A stretch of 64,000 nt of DNA from Fusobacterium varium (GCA_002356455.1 AP017968.1:3534001-3598000), one strand, 5' to 3'; numbered from the stretch's first letter, positions 1-9,648 are shown. Translations and numbers: made by a program. The notes: a model not told the origin generated them from the letters alone.

Positions 1-384
1 AATATAAAAAATAGAAAATTAATATTATTTACTCAACCATTATCAGAAGATAATCTTATAACAGAAGAGGAAAAAATAAAATTATATTCAAAAATTATAG
101 CAAATTACAACAAAGAAAAATTAATAATAAAGAAACACCCAAGAGAAAAAACAGACTATAAAAAAATATTTAAAGAAATAGTTGTACTAGAAGAAAATTT
201 TCCAGCTGAAATATTTTTCCTTTTAAATATAAAATTTAAAAAAGCAATAACAATTTTTTCTACTGCAGTTTTAAATTTAGAAAAAAATATAGAAATTGAT
301 TTTTATGGTACAGAAATCCATCCCATTCTATACAAAAGGTTTGGATCACAAAATCAAATTTTAAAAAGAAATAAAATTCTTTAA
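1..384 (+). CDS. C-terminal part of a sialyltransferase-like glycosyltransferase (GT52-like)
   Basis: The reading frame is open from the first base and ends at TAA 382-384, leaving about 127 residues of a protein whose start lies outside the window. Visible motifs are LFTQPLSED near the left edge, KKHPRE, and AITIFSTAV followed by DFYGTEI; I recognise this pattern from family GT52 lipooligosaccharide sialyltransferases. The five genes that follow make and activate sialic acid and export the glycan, which fits a transferase that uses CMP-sialic acid. The flippase starts 12 bp downstream. The family assignment comes from remembered motifs; a related polysialyltransferase-like family is the main alternative. 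Confidence 0.6.
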   Translation, partial: NIKNRKLILFTQPLSEDNLITEEEKIKLYSKIIANYNKEKLIIKKHPREKTDYKKIFKEIVVLEENFPAEIFFLLNIKFKKAITIFSTAVLNLEKNIEIDFYGTEIHPILYKRFGSQNQILKRNKIL

Positions 385-396
385 ACAGAGGAAAAT

Positions 397-1704
397 ATGA
401 CTCTAGATAAAAATATAATAAAAAACATTGCTTGGATGATATTTGATAAAATTTTTATTTTAATACTAGAATTTTTAGTTGGTATAAAAGTAGCTAATTT
501 TTATGGAAGTTTTTTTTATGGTTCTTATAGTTTTGCTGTCTCCATAAGCATATTTTCAGCAATTTTTTTTGAATTAATTAATAGTAGAATAATTAAAAAA
601 TATTATAATAAAAAAAATTATTATTTAATAATTTTTAATGTTACTTTTTTTAAGAGAAGTGTTGCCATATTTCTCTTTATAATCATTTTTATAGTGGGGA
701 ACATAATCCAATTAGAAAGGAGCTTGTACATCTTTCTTCTTCTTCTATTCTTGGATAATATTTTAGCTACTTCTACAGTTGGAATTGAAAACTATTTTGA
801 ATTTAAACTCCAATCAAAAAAAATTGTAGTATCAAATAATATTGTAAAATTAGTTTCTTACACCTTACAATATATTGGAATGATATTAAATTATCCCATT
901 ATAATAGTTCCAATAATTAGATGCATTGGAAGTTTAGTTAGAGTATTTATCTTGAAAAATATATATAAAAAAAATTATTATCAAGGCAAAAAAGGAAAAA
1001 TAATTCAAAAACTAATTTATAATATGATAAAAAAAAGTTTTTATCTTTGGCTAAGTTTTATTTCTTTTATTATCTACACTCAGCTAGATAAAATTATGCT
1101 AGGAGTTTTACTTGGGAAAAAGCAGGTAGGTATCTATACACTAGGAATACAACTAATAAATGTATTAAGTACTCTAATAATTCCAATACAAGTATCTCTA
1201 TTCCCTAAAATGCTTGAATTATATAAAAAAAACTATAATGAATATTTAGAATTTTATTTAAATTGCAATATTTTAATAACTCAAATATATATCTTTTTAA
1301 TTTTATTTTCAATACCAATAGTAAAAATTATATTTCCATATGTCTTTATTTCTGAATATTCTAAAGCAGTATCAATATATAACATATTAATAATAGCAGT
1401 TCTTATGAAAGTTAATGGTGCATTACAAAGCTCACATATGACATTAAAGGATATAACTAAAAAAAGTTTCTATAAAACTACAGTAGGATTATTATTAAAT
1501 GGAATTTTAAATTATATATTAATAAAAAAACAAGGAATTATTGGGGCTGCTATAGCTACAACAATAACGCAGATATTTACAGTTTTTATCATGGATTTTT
1601 TTATTAAAGAATATAAAGAACAAGCTAAAATTCAATTAAAATCATTTAATCCTTTCTATTTAGTTAATTTAATAAAAGTTTTCAAATGGAGATATAAAAA
1701 ATGA
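397..1704 (+). CDS. Oligosaccharide flippase (Wzx/MOP superfamily)
   Basis: A 435-residue polytopic inner-membrane protein made almost entirely of hydrophobic helices separated by short Lys/Asn-rich loops, the size and look of Wzx-type O-unit or capsule flippases. It would move lipid-linked oligosaccharide from the cytoplasmic to the periplasmic face. Its start follows GAGGAAAAT, and its end overlaps the next gene by 4 bp, so it belongs to the sialic acid operon. Substrate specificity cannot be read from the sequence; the sialyl context suggests a sialylated LOS or O-antigen unit. Confidence 0.8.
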   Translation: MTLDKNIIKNIAWMIFDKIFILILEFLVGIKVANFYGSFFYGSYSFAVSISIFSAIFFELINSRIIKKYYNKKNYYLIIFNVTFFKRSVAIFLFIIIFIVGNIIQLERSLYIFLLLLFLDNILATSTVGIENYFEFKLQSKKIVVSNNIVKLVSYTLQYIGMILNYPIIIVPIIRCIGSLVRVFILKNIYKKNYYQGKKGKIIQKLIYNMIKKSFYLWLSFISFIIYTQLDKIMLGVLLGKKQVGIYTLGIQLINVLSTLIIPIQVSLFPKMLELYKKNYNEYLEFYLNCNILITQIYIFLILFSIPIVKIIFPYVFISEYSKAVSIYNILIIAVLMKVNGALQSSHMTLKDITKKSFYKTTVGLLLNGILNYILIKKQGIIGAAIATTITQIFTVFIMDFFIKEYKEQAKIQLKSFNPFYLVNLIKVFKWRYKK

Positions 1705-2330
1705 AAAAAAAGTTAATATTAATAGGGGCTGGAGGATTTGTAAAGTCAGTAATAGATTCAATAGATGAGAAAAAATATAATATCGAAGGTTTTATTGATA
1801 ATATTAAAAGTGGATCACATCTTGGATATAAAATACTTGCAAATAATCTTGAAGAATTAGAAAATTCAGGACAATATTGCTACTTTATAGCAATAGGTGA
1901 TAATAAAAAGAGAACTTATTGGTATAAAAAGGTAGCTAAAAGAAATTTGGAAATAATAAATGTAATAGATAAAACTGCCATTCTTTCAGAAAATATAACT
2001 TTTGGAAGAGGTATTTTTATTGGAAAATTAGCAATAATAAATAGTGATGCCAGAATAGGTGAAAATGTAATAATAAATACAAAAGCTTTAGTGGAACATG
2101 GAAATAGAATAGGAAATAATGTTAATATTTCTACAGGAACTATTTTAAATGGAGATGTAAAAATAAGAGATAATTGTTTTATAGGAAGTTCTGCTGTAGT
2201 GAATGGACAAATAACTATAGGAGAAAATAGTATAGTTGGTTCAGGAACAGTAGTTATAAATAATATAGATAAAGATGTAATAGTAGCTGGAATACCTGGA
2301 AAAGTGATTAGGAGATTGAATAATGAATAG
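1701..2330 (+). CDS. neuD: NeuD-type sialic acid O-acetyltransferase (left-handed beta-helix)
   Basis: A 209-residue protein with an N-terminal Rossmann-like part (LILIGAGGFVKSVIDSI) and a C-terminal run of hexapeptide repeats (for example ARIGENVIINTKALVEHGNRIG, split here as ARIGEN, VIINTK and so on), ending in GIPGKVIRRL. This is the PglD/NeuD acyltransferase architecture. NeuD proteins acetylate sialic acid or stabilise the synthase. The gene overlaps the flippase by 4 bp and neuB by 8 bp. The exact acceptor (Neu5Ac or another nonulosonic acid) is inferred from context. Confidence 0.85.
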   Translation: MKKKLILIGAGGFVKSVIDSIDEKKYNIEGFIDNIKSGSHLGYKILANNLEELENSGQYCYFIAIGDNKKRTYWYKKVAKRNLEIINVIDKTAILSENITFGRGIFIGKLAIINSDARIGENVIINTKALVEHGNRIGNNVNISTGTILNGDVKIRDNCFIGSSAVVNGQITIGENSIVGSGTVVINNIDKDVIVAGIPGKVIRRLNNE

Positions 2331-3363
2331 AGTGTTTATAGTTGCAGAAATTGGGTGCAATCATAATGGTAATTTTGAACTAGCAAAAAAAATGGTGAAG
2401 ATAGCAAAAGAGTGTGGAGTAGATGCAGTAAAGTTTCAAACATTTAAAGCCGATAAATTAATATCTAAATATGCTCCAAAAGCAGAATATCAAAAAAAAG
2501 TAACTTCTAAAGATGAGAGTCAGTTAGAAATGACAAAAAAATTAGAACTTCCCAATGATGAACTTATAAAATTATTTAGTTATGCAGCATCATTAGAACT
2601 AATAACATTTTCAACTCCATTTGATTTTGAGTCTATAGAATTTTTAGCAGAACAAAAACAAAAGATATGGAAAATACCATCTGGAGAAATTACTAATCTT
2701 CCTTATCTAGAAAAGATAGCAAAGTTAGATATCTCTGAAAAAGAAATAGTAATTTCAACAGGAATGGCAACAATAGAAGAAATAGAAAAAGTATTAGAAA
2801 TATTAGAAAAAAATGGAATAGAAAAAGAGAAAATAACAATATTACATTGTAATACTGAATATCCAACTCCTTTTGAAGATGTAAACCTTAATTCTATCTC
2901 ATATTTAAAAGATAAATTTAAAGAATATAAAATTGGATTTTCAGATCATTCAGAAGGGTATTTCCCTGGAATTGCTTCAGTGATATACGGAATCACTTTT
3001 ATAGAAAAACATTTTACATTGGATAAAAATCTTGAAGGACCTGATCATAAAGCTTCAGTAACTCCAGATGAATTAAAAGAATTGTGTAGAGGAATAAGGA
3101 TTATTGAAAGATCATTGGGAATATTTGATAAAAAAGTAACAAGTTCAGAGAAAAAAAATAAAATAGTTGCAAGAAAATCAATTGTAGCTAATAAAGCTAT
3201 AAAAAAAGGTGAAAAATTTACAATTGAAAATCTTACAACTAAAAGGCCAGGAAATGGTATAAGTCCTATGTGTTGGTATGATATTTTAGGAAAAACTGCA
3301 GAAAAGAACTTTGAAGAAGATGAATTGATAATAGATTCAAGATTTAAAACACAAGAGGTATAA
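2323..3363 (+). CDS. neuB: N-acetylneuraminate synthase
   Basis: NeuB condenses ManNAc with phosphoenolpyruvate to form N-acetylneuraminate. The 346-residue protein has the expected TIM-barrel start (AEIGCNHNG, then DAVKFQTF), the middle STPFD and GFSDHSEG motifs, an EKHFTLD motif, and a C-terminal antifreeze/SAF domain (ARKSIVANKAIKKGEKFT, then KRPGNGISP). Length matches the family. It starts inside the end of neuD and is followed after 1 bp by neuA, so translation is likely coupled. A legionaminate or pseudaminate synthase is less likely because the neighbouring epimerase and NeuA are of the sialic acid type. Confidence 0.93.
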   Translation: MNRVFIVAEIGCNHNGNFELAKKMVKIAKECGVDAVKFQTFKADKLISKYAPKAEYQKKVTSKDESQLEMTKKLELPNDELIKLFSYAASLELITFSTPFDFESIEFLAEQKQKIWKIPSGEITNLPYLEKIAKLDISEKEIVISTGMATIEEIEKVLEILEKNGIEKEKITILHCNTEYPTPFEDVNLNSISYLKDKFKEYKIGFSDHSEGYFPGIASVIYGITFIEKHFTLDKNLEGPDHKASVTPDELKELCRGIRIIERSLGIFDKKVTSSEKKNKIVARKSIVANKAIKKGEKFTIENLTTKRPGNGISPMCWYDILGKTAEKNFEEDELIIDSRFKTQEV

Positions 3364-3364
3364 A

Positions 3365-4627
3365 ATGAAAAAAGTAGCAATTATTCCTGCTCGTTCAGGG
3401 TCAAAAGGATTACCTAATAAAAATATACTTATGTTAATGGATAAACCTATTTTAGCTTATACAATAGAGGCTGCAATAAAATCTGAAAACTTTGAAAAAA
3501 TTATTGTTAGTACAGACTCTTTAGAATATAAAGAAATTGCTGAAAAATATGGAGCTGAAGTAATTGTCAGAAATGAGGAATTATCAAATGATAATGCAAC
3601 TTCATATATGGTGATAAAAGATATATTGGATAAAAATCTTGAACTAGAATATGACTATTTTGTACTTTTGCAACCTACTTCTCCTTTTAGAAATTCAGAT
3701 CACATAAAAGAAAGTATAATAAAATTTGAGAAAAATATAGATAATTTTGATTTCTTAGTATCTGTAGCAGAATCATCAAAAGCTTCTATATTGATTAAGG
3801 AAATAGATCAAGATGAAAGTTTAAAAAATTATAATATTGACTTTTCAAATTATAAAAGGCAGAAATTTAAAGAATATTATCCTAATGGAGCTATTTTTAT
3901 AGGTAAAAAAGAAGAATATCTTTTAAAGAAAGATTTTTTTGGAGAAAGATCAATAGCATATTTTATGAATAAAGAAGATTCAATAGATATTGATGATAAA
4001 TTAGATTTTGAATTAGCAATTTTAATAATGAATGCAAAAAATAAAAAAGAACAGCTTATTAAAAATATAAAAGCAAGAATAGAAGAGAAAAAAAATTTAT
4101 TTAAAGAAAAAAAAGAAATAACTTTAATTGGGCATTCCTTATTTGATAATTGGAACATAAGGAAATTTAAAGAGTATGAAGTAAATAATTTAGGAATAAG
4201 AGGTATAAATACAAAGCAATATCAAGATTTTATATTAAAAGAAAATTTAATAACAGAGTTAGGAAATTATATTTTTTTTATGGCAGGAACAAATGATATT
4301 GTCATTGAAAATTGGAAAAAAGAAGATACATTATTATGGATAAAAGATACAATTTCATTTTTAAAAAAAATAAATAATAATGCAAAAATATTTTTTTTAG
4401 AAGTACCTAGAGTAATTTCAAGATTGGATAGAAGTAATAAGACTATTTTAAATCTAAATGAGTTTTTATATAAAAATTTAAAAGAAAAAGTAAATTATAT
4501 AAAATTAAATGAATTACAAGATAAATTTGGAAATCTAAATATTGATTATACAAATGATGGATTACACTTTAATGAAAAAGGTTATGAAAAATTATATGAA
4601 ATTTTAGTAAAGGAAATAAAAATATGA
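3365..4627 (+). CDS. neuA: CMP-sialic acid synthetase fused to an SGNH esterase
   Basis: Residues 1 to about 225 are a CMP-N-acetylneuraminate cytidylyltransferase: the nucleotide loop IPARSGSKGLPNKN sits at residues 7-20 and LQPTSPFR follows. Residues from about 250 to 420 form an SGNH/GDSL hydrolase: IGHSLFDNW gives a candidate nucleophile Ser258, AGTNDI gives Asn310, and DGLH gives Asp398 and His401. Group B Streptococcus NeuA is known to have the same two-domain plan, with the second domain removing O-acetyl groups from sialic acid. Together with neuD this implies an acetylation/deacetylation cycle. The block I motif reads GHS rather than GDS. It overlaps neuC by 4 bp. Confidence 0.9.
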   Translation: MKKVAIIPARSGSKGLPNKNILMLMDKPILAYTIEAAIKSENFEKIIVSTDSLEYKEIAEKYGAEVIVRNEELSNDNATSYMVIKDILDKNLELEYDYFVLLQPTSPFRNSDHIKESIIKFEKNIDNFDFLVSVAESSKASILIKEIDQDESLKNYNIDFSNYKRQKFKEYYPNGAIFIGKKEEYLLKKDFFGERSIAYFMNKEDSIDIDDKLDFELAILIMNAKNKKEQLIKNIKARIEEKKNLFKEKKEITLIGHSLFDNWNIRKFKEYEVNNLGIRGINTKQYQDFILKENLITELGNYIFFMAGTNDIVIENWKKEDTLLWIKDTISFLKKINNNAKIFFLEVPRVISRLDRSNKTILNLNEFLYKNLKEKVNYIKLNELQDKFGNLNIDYTNDGLHFNEKGYEKLYEILVKEIKI

Positions 4628-5790
4628 AAAAAGTGTTATATGTAACTGGATCAAGAGCAGAATATGGAATAATGAAAAGATTGTTGCTAAAGCTAAATGA
4701 AGATAAAGATATAGAATTAACAATAGTTGCTACTGCTATGCATGCTGATAAAAAATATGGAGAAACTTACAAAGTAATTAAAGAAGATGGATTAAAAGTA
4801 GATAAACTAATAGATATAGAATTGAATAATTACAATAATAAAAAAGTTATTGATTCAATGGCTATTTGTCTGCAAGAATTTGGACAATGCTTATTTGAAA
4901 AATCTTTTGATGCAGTTATACTACTTGGAGATAGATATGAAATATTATCAGTAGCTATTGCAGCCGCTATGCACAATATTCCAATTATTCATTTACATGG
5001 TGGAGAAATAACTTTAGGAAACTATGATGAATTTATTAGACACTCTATAACTAAAATGAGTAAGCTTCATTTAGTTTCAACAGAAGAGTATAAAAGAAGA
5101 GTTATACAACTAGGAGAAAACCCAAAATCTGTTCATAATATAGGATCATTAGGTGCTGAAAATAGTTTTAAATTAAAATTATTAGATAAAAAAGAATTAA
5201 TAAAAAGATTAAATATTACTGAAAGAGAATATTTTTTAATTGTTTTTCATCCTGAAACTGTTACAGGGAACAATATTGAAAAGCAAGCAAGAAACTTATT
5301 GGAAGCTTTAGATTTATTTAAAAAAGAATATGATTTTATATTTATAGGATCAAATTCAGATACAGGTTCAGACACTATATATAGAGTATTTTATGATTAT
5401 ACATTAGAAAATAATTTTGATTTTTTAACTTCAGTAAAACCAGAAGAATATTTATCTTTAATAAAATATTCAAAAGGTTTGATAGGAAATTCTTCTTCAG
5501 GATTAATAGAAGTTCCATCATTTGGAATTCCTACATTAAATATTGGGGATAGACAAAAAGGAAGAGTGAGAGGAAAATCAGTAATAGATGTATCAACAAA
5601 TAGTAAGGAAATAGAAAATGGAATTGTTAAAATGTTAAATAAAGAATTTAAAAACAAGATAAAGTTAGAAAAAAATCCATATTTCCAAGAAAATAGTCTA
5701 GAAAAAGCACATCAAGTAATAAAGAATTTTTTATTTTCAGATGAAATCAAAAAAATTAAAATGTTTTATGATTTCAAAATAATAAAGTAG
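4624..5790 (+). CDS. neuC: UDP-N-acetylglucosamine 2-epimerase (hydrolysing)
   Basis: NeuC converts UDP-GlcNAc to ManNAc and UDP, supplying NeuB. The 388-residue protein has the GT-B-like epimerase motifs: VTGSRAEYG at the N-terminus, LGDRYE, HLHGGE, FHPET, and GNSSSGLIEVPSFGIPTLNIG in the C-terminal half (shown as GNSSSG then PSFGIPTLNIGDRQKGR). Its start overlaps the end of neuA. It is the last intact gene of the cluster; the DNA beyond is decayed and I see no clear terminator directly after it. Confidence 0.93.
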   Translation: MKKVLYVTGSRAEYGIMKRLLLKLNEDKDIELTIVATAMHADKKYGETYKVIKEDGLKVDKLIDIELNNYNNKKVIDSMAICLQEFGQCLFEKSFDAVILLGDRYEILSVAIAAAMHNIPIIHLHGGEITLGNYDEFIRHSITKMSKLHLVSTEEYKRRVIQLGENPKSVHNIGSLGAENSFKLKLLDKKELIKRLNITEREYFLIVFHPETVTGNNIEKQARNLLEALDLFKKEYDFIFIGSNSDTGSDTIYRVFYDYTLENNFDFLTSVKPEEYLSLIKYSKGLIGNSSSGLIEVPSFGIPTLNIGDRQKGRVRGKSVIDVSTNSKEIENGIVKMLNKEFKNKIKLEKNPYFQENSLEKAHQVIKNFLFSDEIKKIKMFYDFKIIK

Positions 5791-5809
5791 ATACTTGAAA
5801 GGAGAAAAA

Positions 5810-6087
5810 TTGACAGAAAAAGAGTTTCTATTGCTATATAAAGAAAGACTTAAGCTAAAGAGTATGAAGGAAGCAAAAGAAATTTTAGACTCATTTCATT
5901 TTGGCAAGCTCTTTTCCTTGCATTGAAACAAGAAAATAAAGTTGTAATAAAAGATTGGGGAGTATTTGAAAAAAATCACGAAAGATTTTTAATTTAGCTA
6001 CAAAAGAAATCATGATAACTGAGAATTGAAAAAGTTATTAAATTAAAATCAAAAATGTTAAATGAATTAAATAAGAATATTACATAA
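5810..6087 (+). pseudogene. Decayed HU-family DNA-binding protein gene (copy 1)
   Basis: After GGAG, a TTG start opens a frame reading LTEKEFLLLYKERL and SMKEAKEIL, then shifts to FWQALFLALKQENKVVIKDWGVFE, shifts again to KKSRKIFNLATKEI, and again to KVIKLKSK, ending at TAA 6085-6087. Joined together the pieces have the HU/IHF-like layout (helical N-terminus, the GVFE strand turn, basic arm). At least three frameshifts show the gene is dead. It follows neuC by 19 bp. Confidence 0.7.
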
Positions 6088-6100
6088 TTGGAGGAAAAAA

Positions 6101-6379
6101 ATGAATAGTAGAAATTTTAATGCGCATTATAAAAGAATAAGAAAGTAAAAAATAAGCATAAATATTTCTATAGATGCTAAAAAAGAAATAAATGAAATAT
6201 TTAATTTAATAACAGAAGCTATTAATGAAAGTAAAAAAATAAAATTTAAAACTAAAGGAACATTTACATTATTCCAATGTAAAAAGAGAAGAATAGGAAA
6301 TCCTATATCAAATGAAACAATAGAAATTATTCCTAAACAAATTATAAAATTTAAACAATTCAAAGTTATCCAATTTTAA
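6101..6379 (+). pseudogene. HU-family DNA-binding protein gene with one nonsense codon (copy 2)
   Basis: A good ribosome site (GGAGG) precedes ATG 6101. The frame reads about 15 codons, meets TAA at 6146-6148, and then continues in the same frame to TAA 6377-6379. The downstream part contains DAKKEINEIFNLITEAI and KFKTKGTFTLFQCKKRRIGN followed by IEIIPKQIIKFK, the HU arm-and-core pattern. A single stop is the only lesion seen, so this copy decayed later than copy 1, 13 bp upstream. Confidence 0.7.
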
Positions 6380-6501
6380 GAAAAATATAAAAATACTATA
6401 GAGGAATAAATGACAAAATCACTAGATTTAGATATAAAAATTCCTCTTACCTAAAAAAAATCTAGTAGTAAATATGAACTGCTAGAGTCTTAATAATTAC
6501 T

Positions 6502-7836
6502 TTATCTTACTGTTGATTTTATCCATTTATCTCCACGCAATCTTATCAGGCAAGCTACCATTTTCAATGGTGTTTCCAATCTAAGTATAACAAGAACCAA
6601 TGCTGGATTCAAATGCCATTTAAATGCTGCTGCAAATCCTATTGGAAGCAAACACCACAAAAATGATATATCCACTGTTGCTGCAAACTTTGTATCTCCG
6701 CTTCCCCAAAGTATCCCTCCTATAATAGGAGCTGAAACTGCCCTGAACATTGTAATAAAAGCATAAGCAAGCATAAAATGCTTTGCTAGTTTTAATGTTG
6801 CTGGCTGCAAACTGTAAAATGAGAAAAATGGTCCGCTTACACTTAACAAAAATACAGCAGTTATCACACCACATACAGCAAAAAATTTAACTAAAGCCTT
6901 AGAAGCTTTTTTTGCCATATCAAATTCACCAGCCCCAATATATCTTCCCATAATTACAGCTGAAGCACTTCCTACTCCCTGCACAAATGAAAGTGCAAAC
7001 TGGTGAAGTACATTACATATACTATTTGCTGCTACTACAGCCTCTCCCATATGACCTAAAATAGCTGAGTGAGCTGAAAGTCCTATTCCCCAGAATAGTT
7101 CTCCAACTATTACAGGAAGTCCATATTTTATCATATCTTTGAACAATATTCTATTATATAGTTTTAACATTATAGGTTTAAACTTCAATACTTTCTCGTA
7201 TTTTTTTAAGTATATTATTACAAGAGCCACTTCAACACCTCTTGCCATAACAGTTCCTAAAGCAGCTCCAATTATGCCCATTCTTGGAAATCCAAAATGT
7301 CCAAAAATAAATACATAATTAAAAAATACATTTGTGAAAAAAGAAACTGTATATATCCAGAGAGAAAGTTTTACATCCTGTAAACTCCTCAATACTATGA
7401 GAAATGTTGTAGTTATTCCAAAACATATATATGAAACAGCAACTACTCTAAGATATTTACTTCCCTGTTCTATTACTGCTGCTTCTGGAGTAAATATCTT
7501 CATAACTGCAGAAGGAAATACCAAAAGTATCAAAGTAAATATAATACTTAAACCTAATGCCAGTTTTAAAACCATTGCTGCTATTTTTCTTAAATTCTTT
7601 AAATCTCTTTTTCCAAAATACTGACTGCATAGAACCCCAGCTCCACATCCTAACCCAGATACAAGTATAGAAAATAAAAAAAATACCTGCCCTGCAAGGC
7701 TCGAAGCAGATAATATTGTTTCTCCAAGACTTCCCAGCATAAGTGTATCCATCATATTTACACTATATGAAATTATATTCTGGAATGCTATAGGCATAGT
7801 TATTGCCAAAAGATTTTTATAAAAAGTTTTATCCAA
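6502..7836 (-). CDS. MATE-family multidrug/toxin efflux transporter
   Basis: A 444-residue inner-membrane protein with about 12 hydrophobic helices arranged as two similar halves, typical of MATE cation-coupled antiporters (N-terminal AITMPIAFQNIISYSVNMMD with MLGSLGE, and a matching second-half start ILFKDMIKYGLPVIVGEL). It probably exports cationic drugs or metabolites. The start is a TTG preceded by GGGGGAGAG. It is the last gene of a minus-strand group, 31 bp after pgeF. Confidence 0.88.
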   Translation of the reverse strand: MDKTFYKNLLAITMPIAFQNIISYSVNMMDTLMLGSLGETILSASSLAGQVFFLFSILVSGLGCGAGVLCSQYFGKRDLKNLRKIAAMVLKLALGLSIIFTLILLVFPSAVMKIFTPEAAVIEQGSKYLRVVAVSYICFGITTTFLIVLRSLQDVKLSLWIYTVSFFTNVFFNYVFIFGHFGFPRMGIIGAALGTVMARGVEVALVIIYLKKYEKVLKFKPIMLKLYNRILFKDMIKYGLPVIVGELFWGIGLSAHSAILGHMGEAVVAANSICNVLHQFALSFVQGVGSASAVIMGRYIGAGEFDMAKKASKALVKFFAVCGVITAVFLLSVSGPFFSFYSLQPATLKLAKHFMLAYAFITMFRAVSAPIIGGILWGSGDTKFAATVDISFLWCLLPIGFAAAFKWHLNPALVLVILRLETPLKMVACLIRLRGDKWIKSTVR

Positions 7837-7867
7837 GATTACTCTCCCCCAATAAATGTTTCAATAA

Positions 7868-8584
7868 TCATCTAAAATATATAAATCCTCCTGCTCTTCC
7901 TGAATTTTCTTTATCTCTCCTAAAAGATTGGAATCTTTTATCTCTGAATGTACAATAGTTGTTTAATATTATTTTAGACTTATCTATTCCATTTGATATT
8001 AAATTCAAATAATTGAATTTCTGATTATTAAAATATAATTTTCCATTTTTTTCTATAAAACTTTTATCTACTATATCATCTGAAAACTTATCTGTAAACA
8101 GTTCTTTAAACTCCTGTCCAACTTCATAATTATCCTGTCCAATACCTATTCCAAAAGCAAAATAAATATCTTTTTTTGATGTTCCATAATTTTCTTCCAT
8201 TAATTTTACAGCCTCTAAAGCTATTTCCTGCAAAGTTCCTCTCCATCCAGAATGGACCAGACCTATTACTTCTTTTACAGGATCATAAATATATACAGGA
8301 AGACAATCTGCATATTTAGTAAATATTACCACATCTTTTCTAGCAGTTATAAATCCATCTGTATTTTCAAAATATTCCTTATCCACTTCCTTTATTACTT
8401 GTATATTCTTACTATGAGTTTGATATCCAGATACAAGTTTTCTATTTCCAAGGTCAAAATCTTTTATAAGTTCTTCACGTGTTTTCTGTTTTGTATTTCC
8501 ATAAGATATATCAGTAAATATAGTTCCTATTCCCATATCTTCAAATTCTCTTATTACTAAATGATTGCCTTTATCTTCAAACAT
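7868..8584 (-). CDS. pgeF: Peptidoglycan editing factor PgeF (YfiH/laccase-domain family)
   Basis: A 238-residue cytoplasmic protein with the zinc-site motifs of the YfiH family: QTH in the first third, YADCLPV, HSGWRG, and a C-terminal FRRDKENSGRAGG. Family members hydrolyse or correct mis-built UDP-MurNAc-serine peptidoglycan precursors and were formerly called polyphenol oxidases. Length is normal. It lies 13 bp downstream of the DAHP synthase gene on the same strand. Confidence 0.88.
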   Translation of the reverse strand: MFEDKGNHLVIREFEDMGIGTIFTDISYGNTKQKTREELIKDFDLGNRKLVSGYQTHSKNIQVIKEVDKEYFENTDGFITARKDVVIFTKYADCLPVYIYDPVKEVIGLVHSGWRGTLQEIALEAVKLMEENYGTSKKDIYFAFGIGIGQDNYEVGQEFKELFTDKFSDDIVDKSFIEKNGKLYFNNQKFNYLNLISNGIDKSKIILNNYCTFRDKRFQSFRRDKENSGRAGGFIYFR

Positions 8585-8597
8585 ATTTTACCTCTTT

Positions 8598-9611
8598 TTA
8601 TACAAGATTTTTCTTCACTTCTAAAATCTTTTTTAAATTTTCAGTTAATTTTTCAAATCCATCAAAATTCAATGACTGAACTCCATCAGAAACTGCACAT
8701 TCTGGATTTTCATGTACTTCTACCATTGCTCCATCTGCTCCAGCAATTACTCCTGCCAAGGTTACAGGTTCTACAAGATTTCTCCTTCCAGTTCCATGAC
8801 TTGCATCTATTATTATTGGAAGATGTGATTTTTCTTTTATCAATGGAATGGCATTTATATCTACAGTATTTCTAGTTATTGTTTCAAAAGTTCTTATTCC
8901 TCTTTCACACAATATTATTTCCTTATTTCCATATGCAACTATATATTCAGCTGCCATCAAAAGATCCCTCATTGTTGCACTAAGCCCTCTCTTTAAAAGT
9001 ATAGGCTTTCTACATTTTCCCAGCATTTTAAGCAAACTGAAATTCTGCATATTTCTTGCTCCAACTTGAAGTATATCAGCATATTCAGATATAAGAGATA
9101 TATCTTGAGTATCCATCACTTCTGTTACCACTAGAAGATCATATTTATCTGCTGCTTCTCTCATATATTTAAGCCCTTCTTCTCCTAAACCTTGAAAATC
9201 ATATGGAGATGTTCTTGGTTTAAAAGCTCCTCCTCGCAGTGCTTGAGCACCATATTTCTTTACTCTTTCAGCTATTTTGAATATAGATTTTCTGCTTTCC
9301 ACGGCACAAGGTCCTGCCATAAGCATAAAATTGCCTCCACCTATTTTTCTTCCTTTTACATTTATTACAGTATCTTCTTTTTGGAATTCTCTGCTCACAA
9401 ATTTATAACTTTTTCCAATAGGAACCACTTCATCTACTCCATCAAAAGACAGAAGTACATCTAAATCTACATTTTTTTTATTTCCCATTATACCTATTTT
9501 GAGTATTTCTTCATCTTCTGTTATAATTATTCCCAAACCATTATTTTTAAGAAATTCTATTATTTTCTCTTTTTCATGTTCACCAATATTTTTTTTTGTT
9601 TTTATGTACAT
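8598..9611 (-). CDS. aroF: 3-deoxy-7-phosphoheptulonate synthase (DAHP synthase, type I beta)
   Basis: First step of the shikimate pathway: PEP plus erythrose-4-phosphate to DAHP. The 337 residues comprise an N-terminal ferredoxin-like regulatory domain (about 1-70), as in Thermotoga-type enzymes, and a TIM barrel with MAGPCAVES, RGGAFKPRTSPY, LKRG and DASHGTGRR. The N-terminal domain in this class normally mediates feedback inhibition by aromatic amino acids. A GGAAGG site precedes ATG. Confidence 0.94.
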   Translation of the reverse strand: MYIKTKKNIGEHEKEKIIEFLKNNGLGIIITEDEEILKIGIMGNKKNVDLDVLLSFDGVDEVVPIGKSYKFVSREFQKEDTVINVKGRKIGGGNFMLMAGPCAVESRKSIFKIAERVKKYGAQALRGGAFKPRTSPYDFQGLGEEGLKYMREAADKYDLLVVTEVMDTQDISLISEYADILQVGARNMQNFSLLKMLGKCRKPILLKRGLSATMRDLLMAAEYIVAYGNKEIILCERGIRTFETITRNTVDINAIPLIKEKSHLPIIIDASHGTGRRNLVEPVTLAGVIAGADGAMVEVHENPECAVSDGVQSLNFDGFEKLTENLKKILEVKKNLV

Positions 9612-9648
9612 AATTACCTTCCAGTTAAATATTTAAGATATCTATTGA

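Noticed and set aside
6410-6454. Tiny frame after a good ribosome site upstream of the MATE gene region
   Set aside because: It reads only 14 codons (MTKSLDLDIKIPLT) before a stop; it may be the remnant of a truncated gene but cannot be assigned.
8252-9464. Plus-strand frames opposite pgeF and aroF
   Set aside because: They are shadows of well-conserved minus-strand genes with no ribosome sites or recognisable domains.
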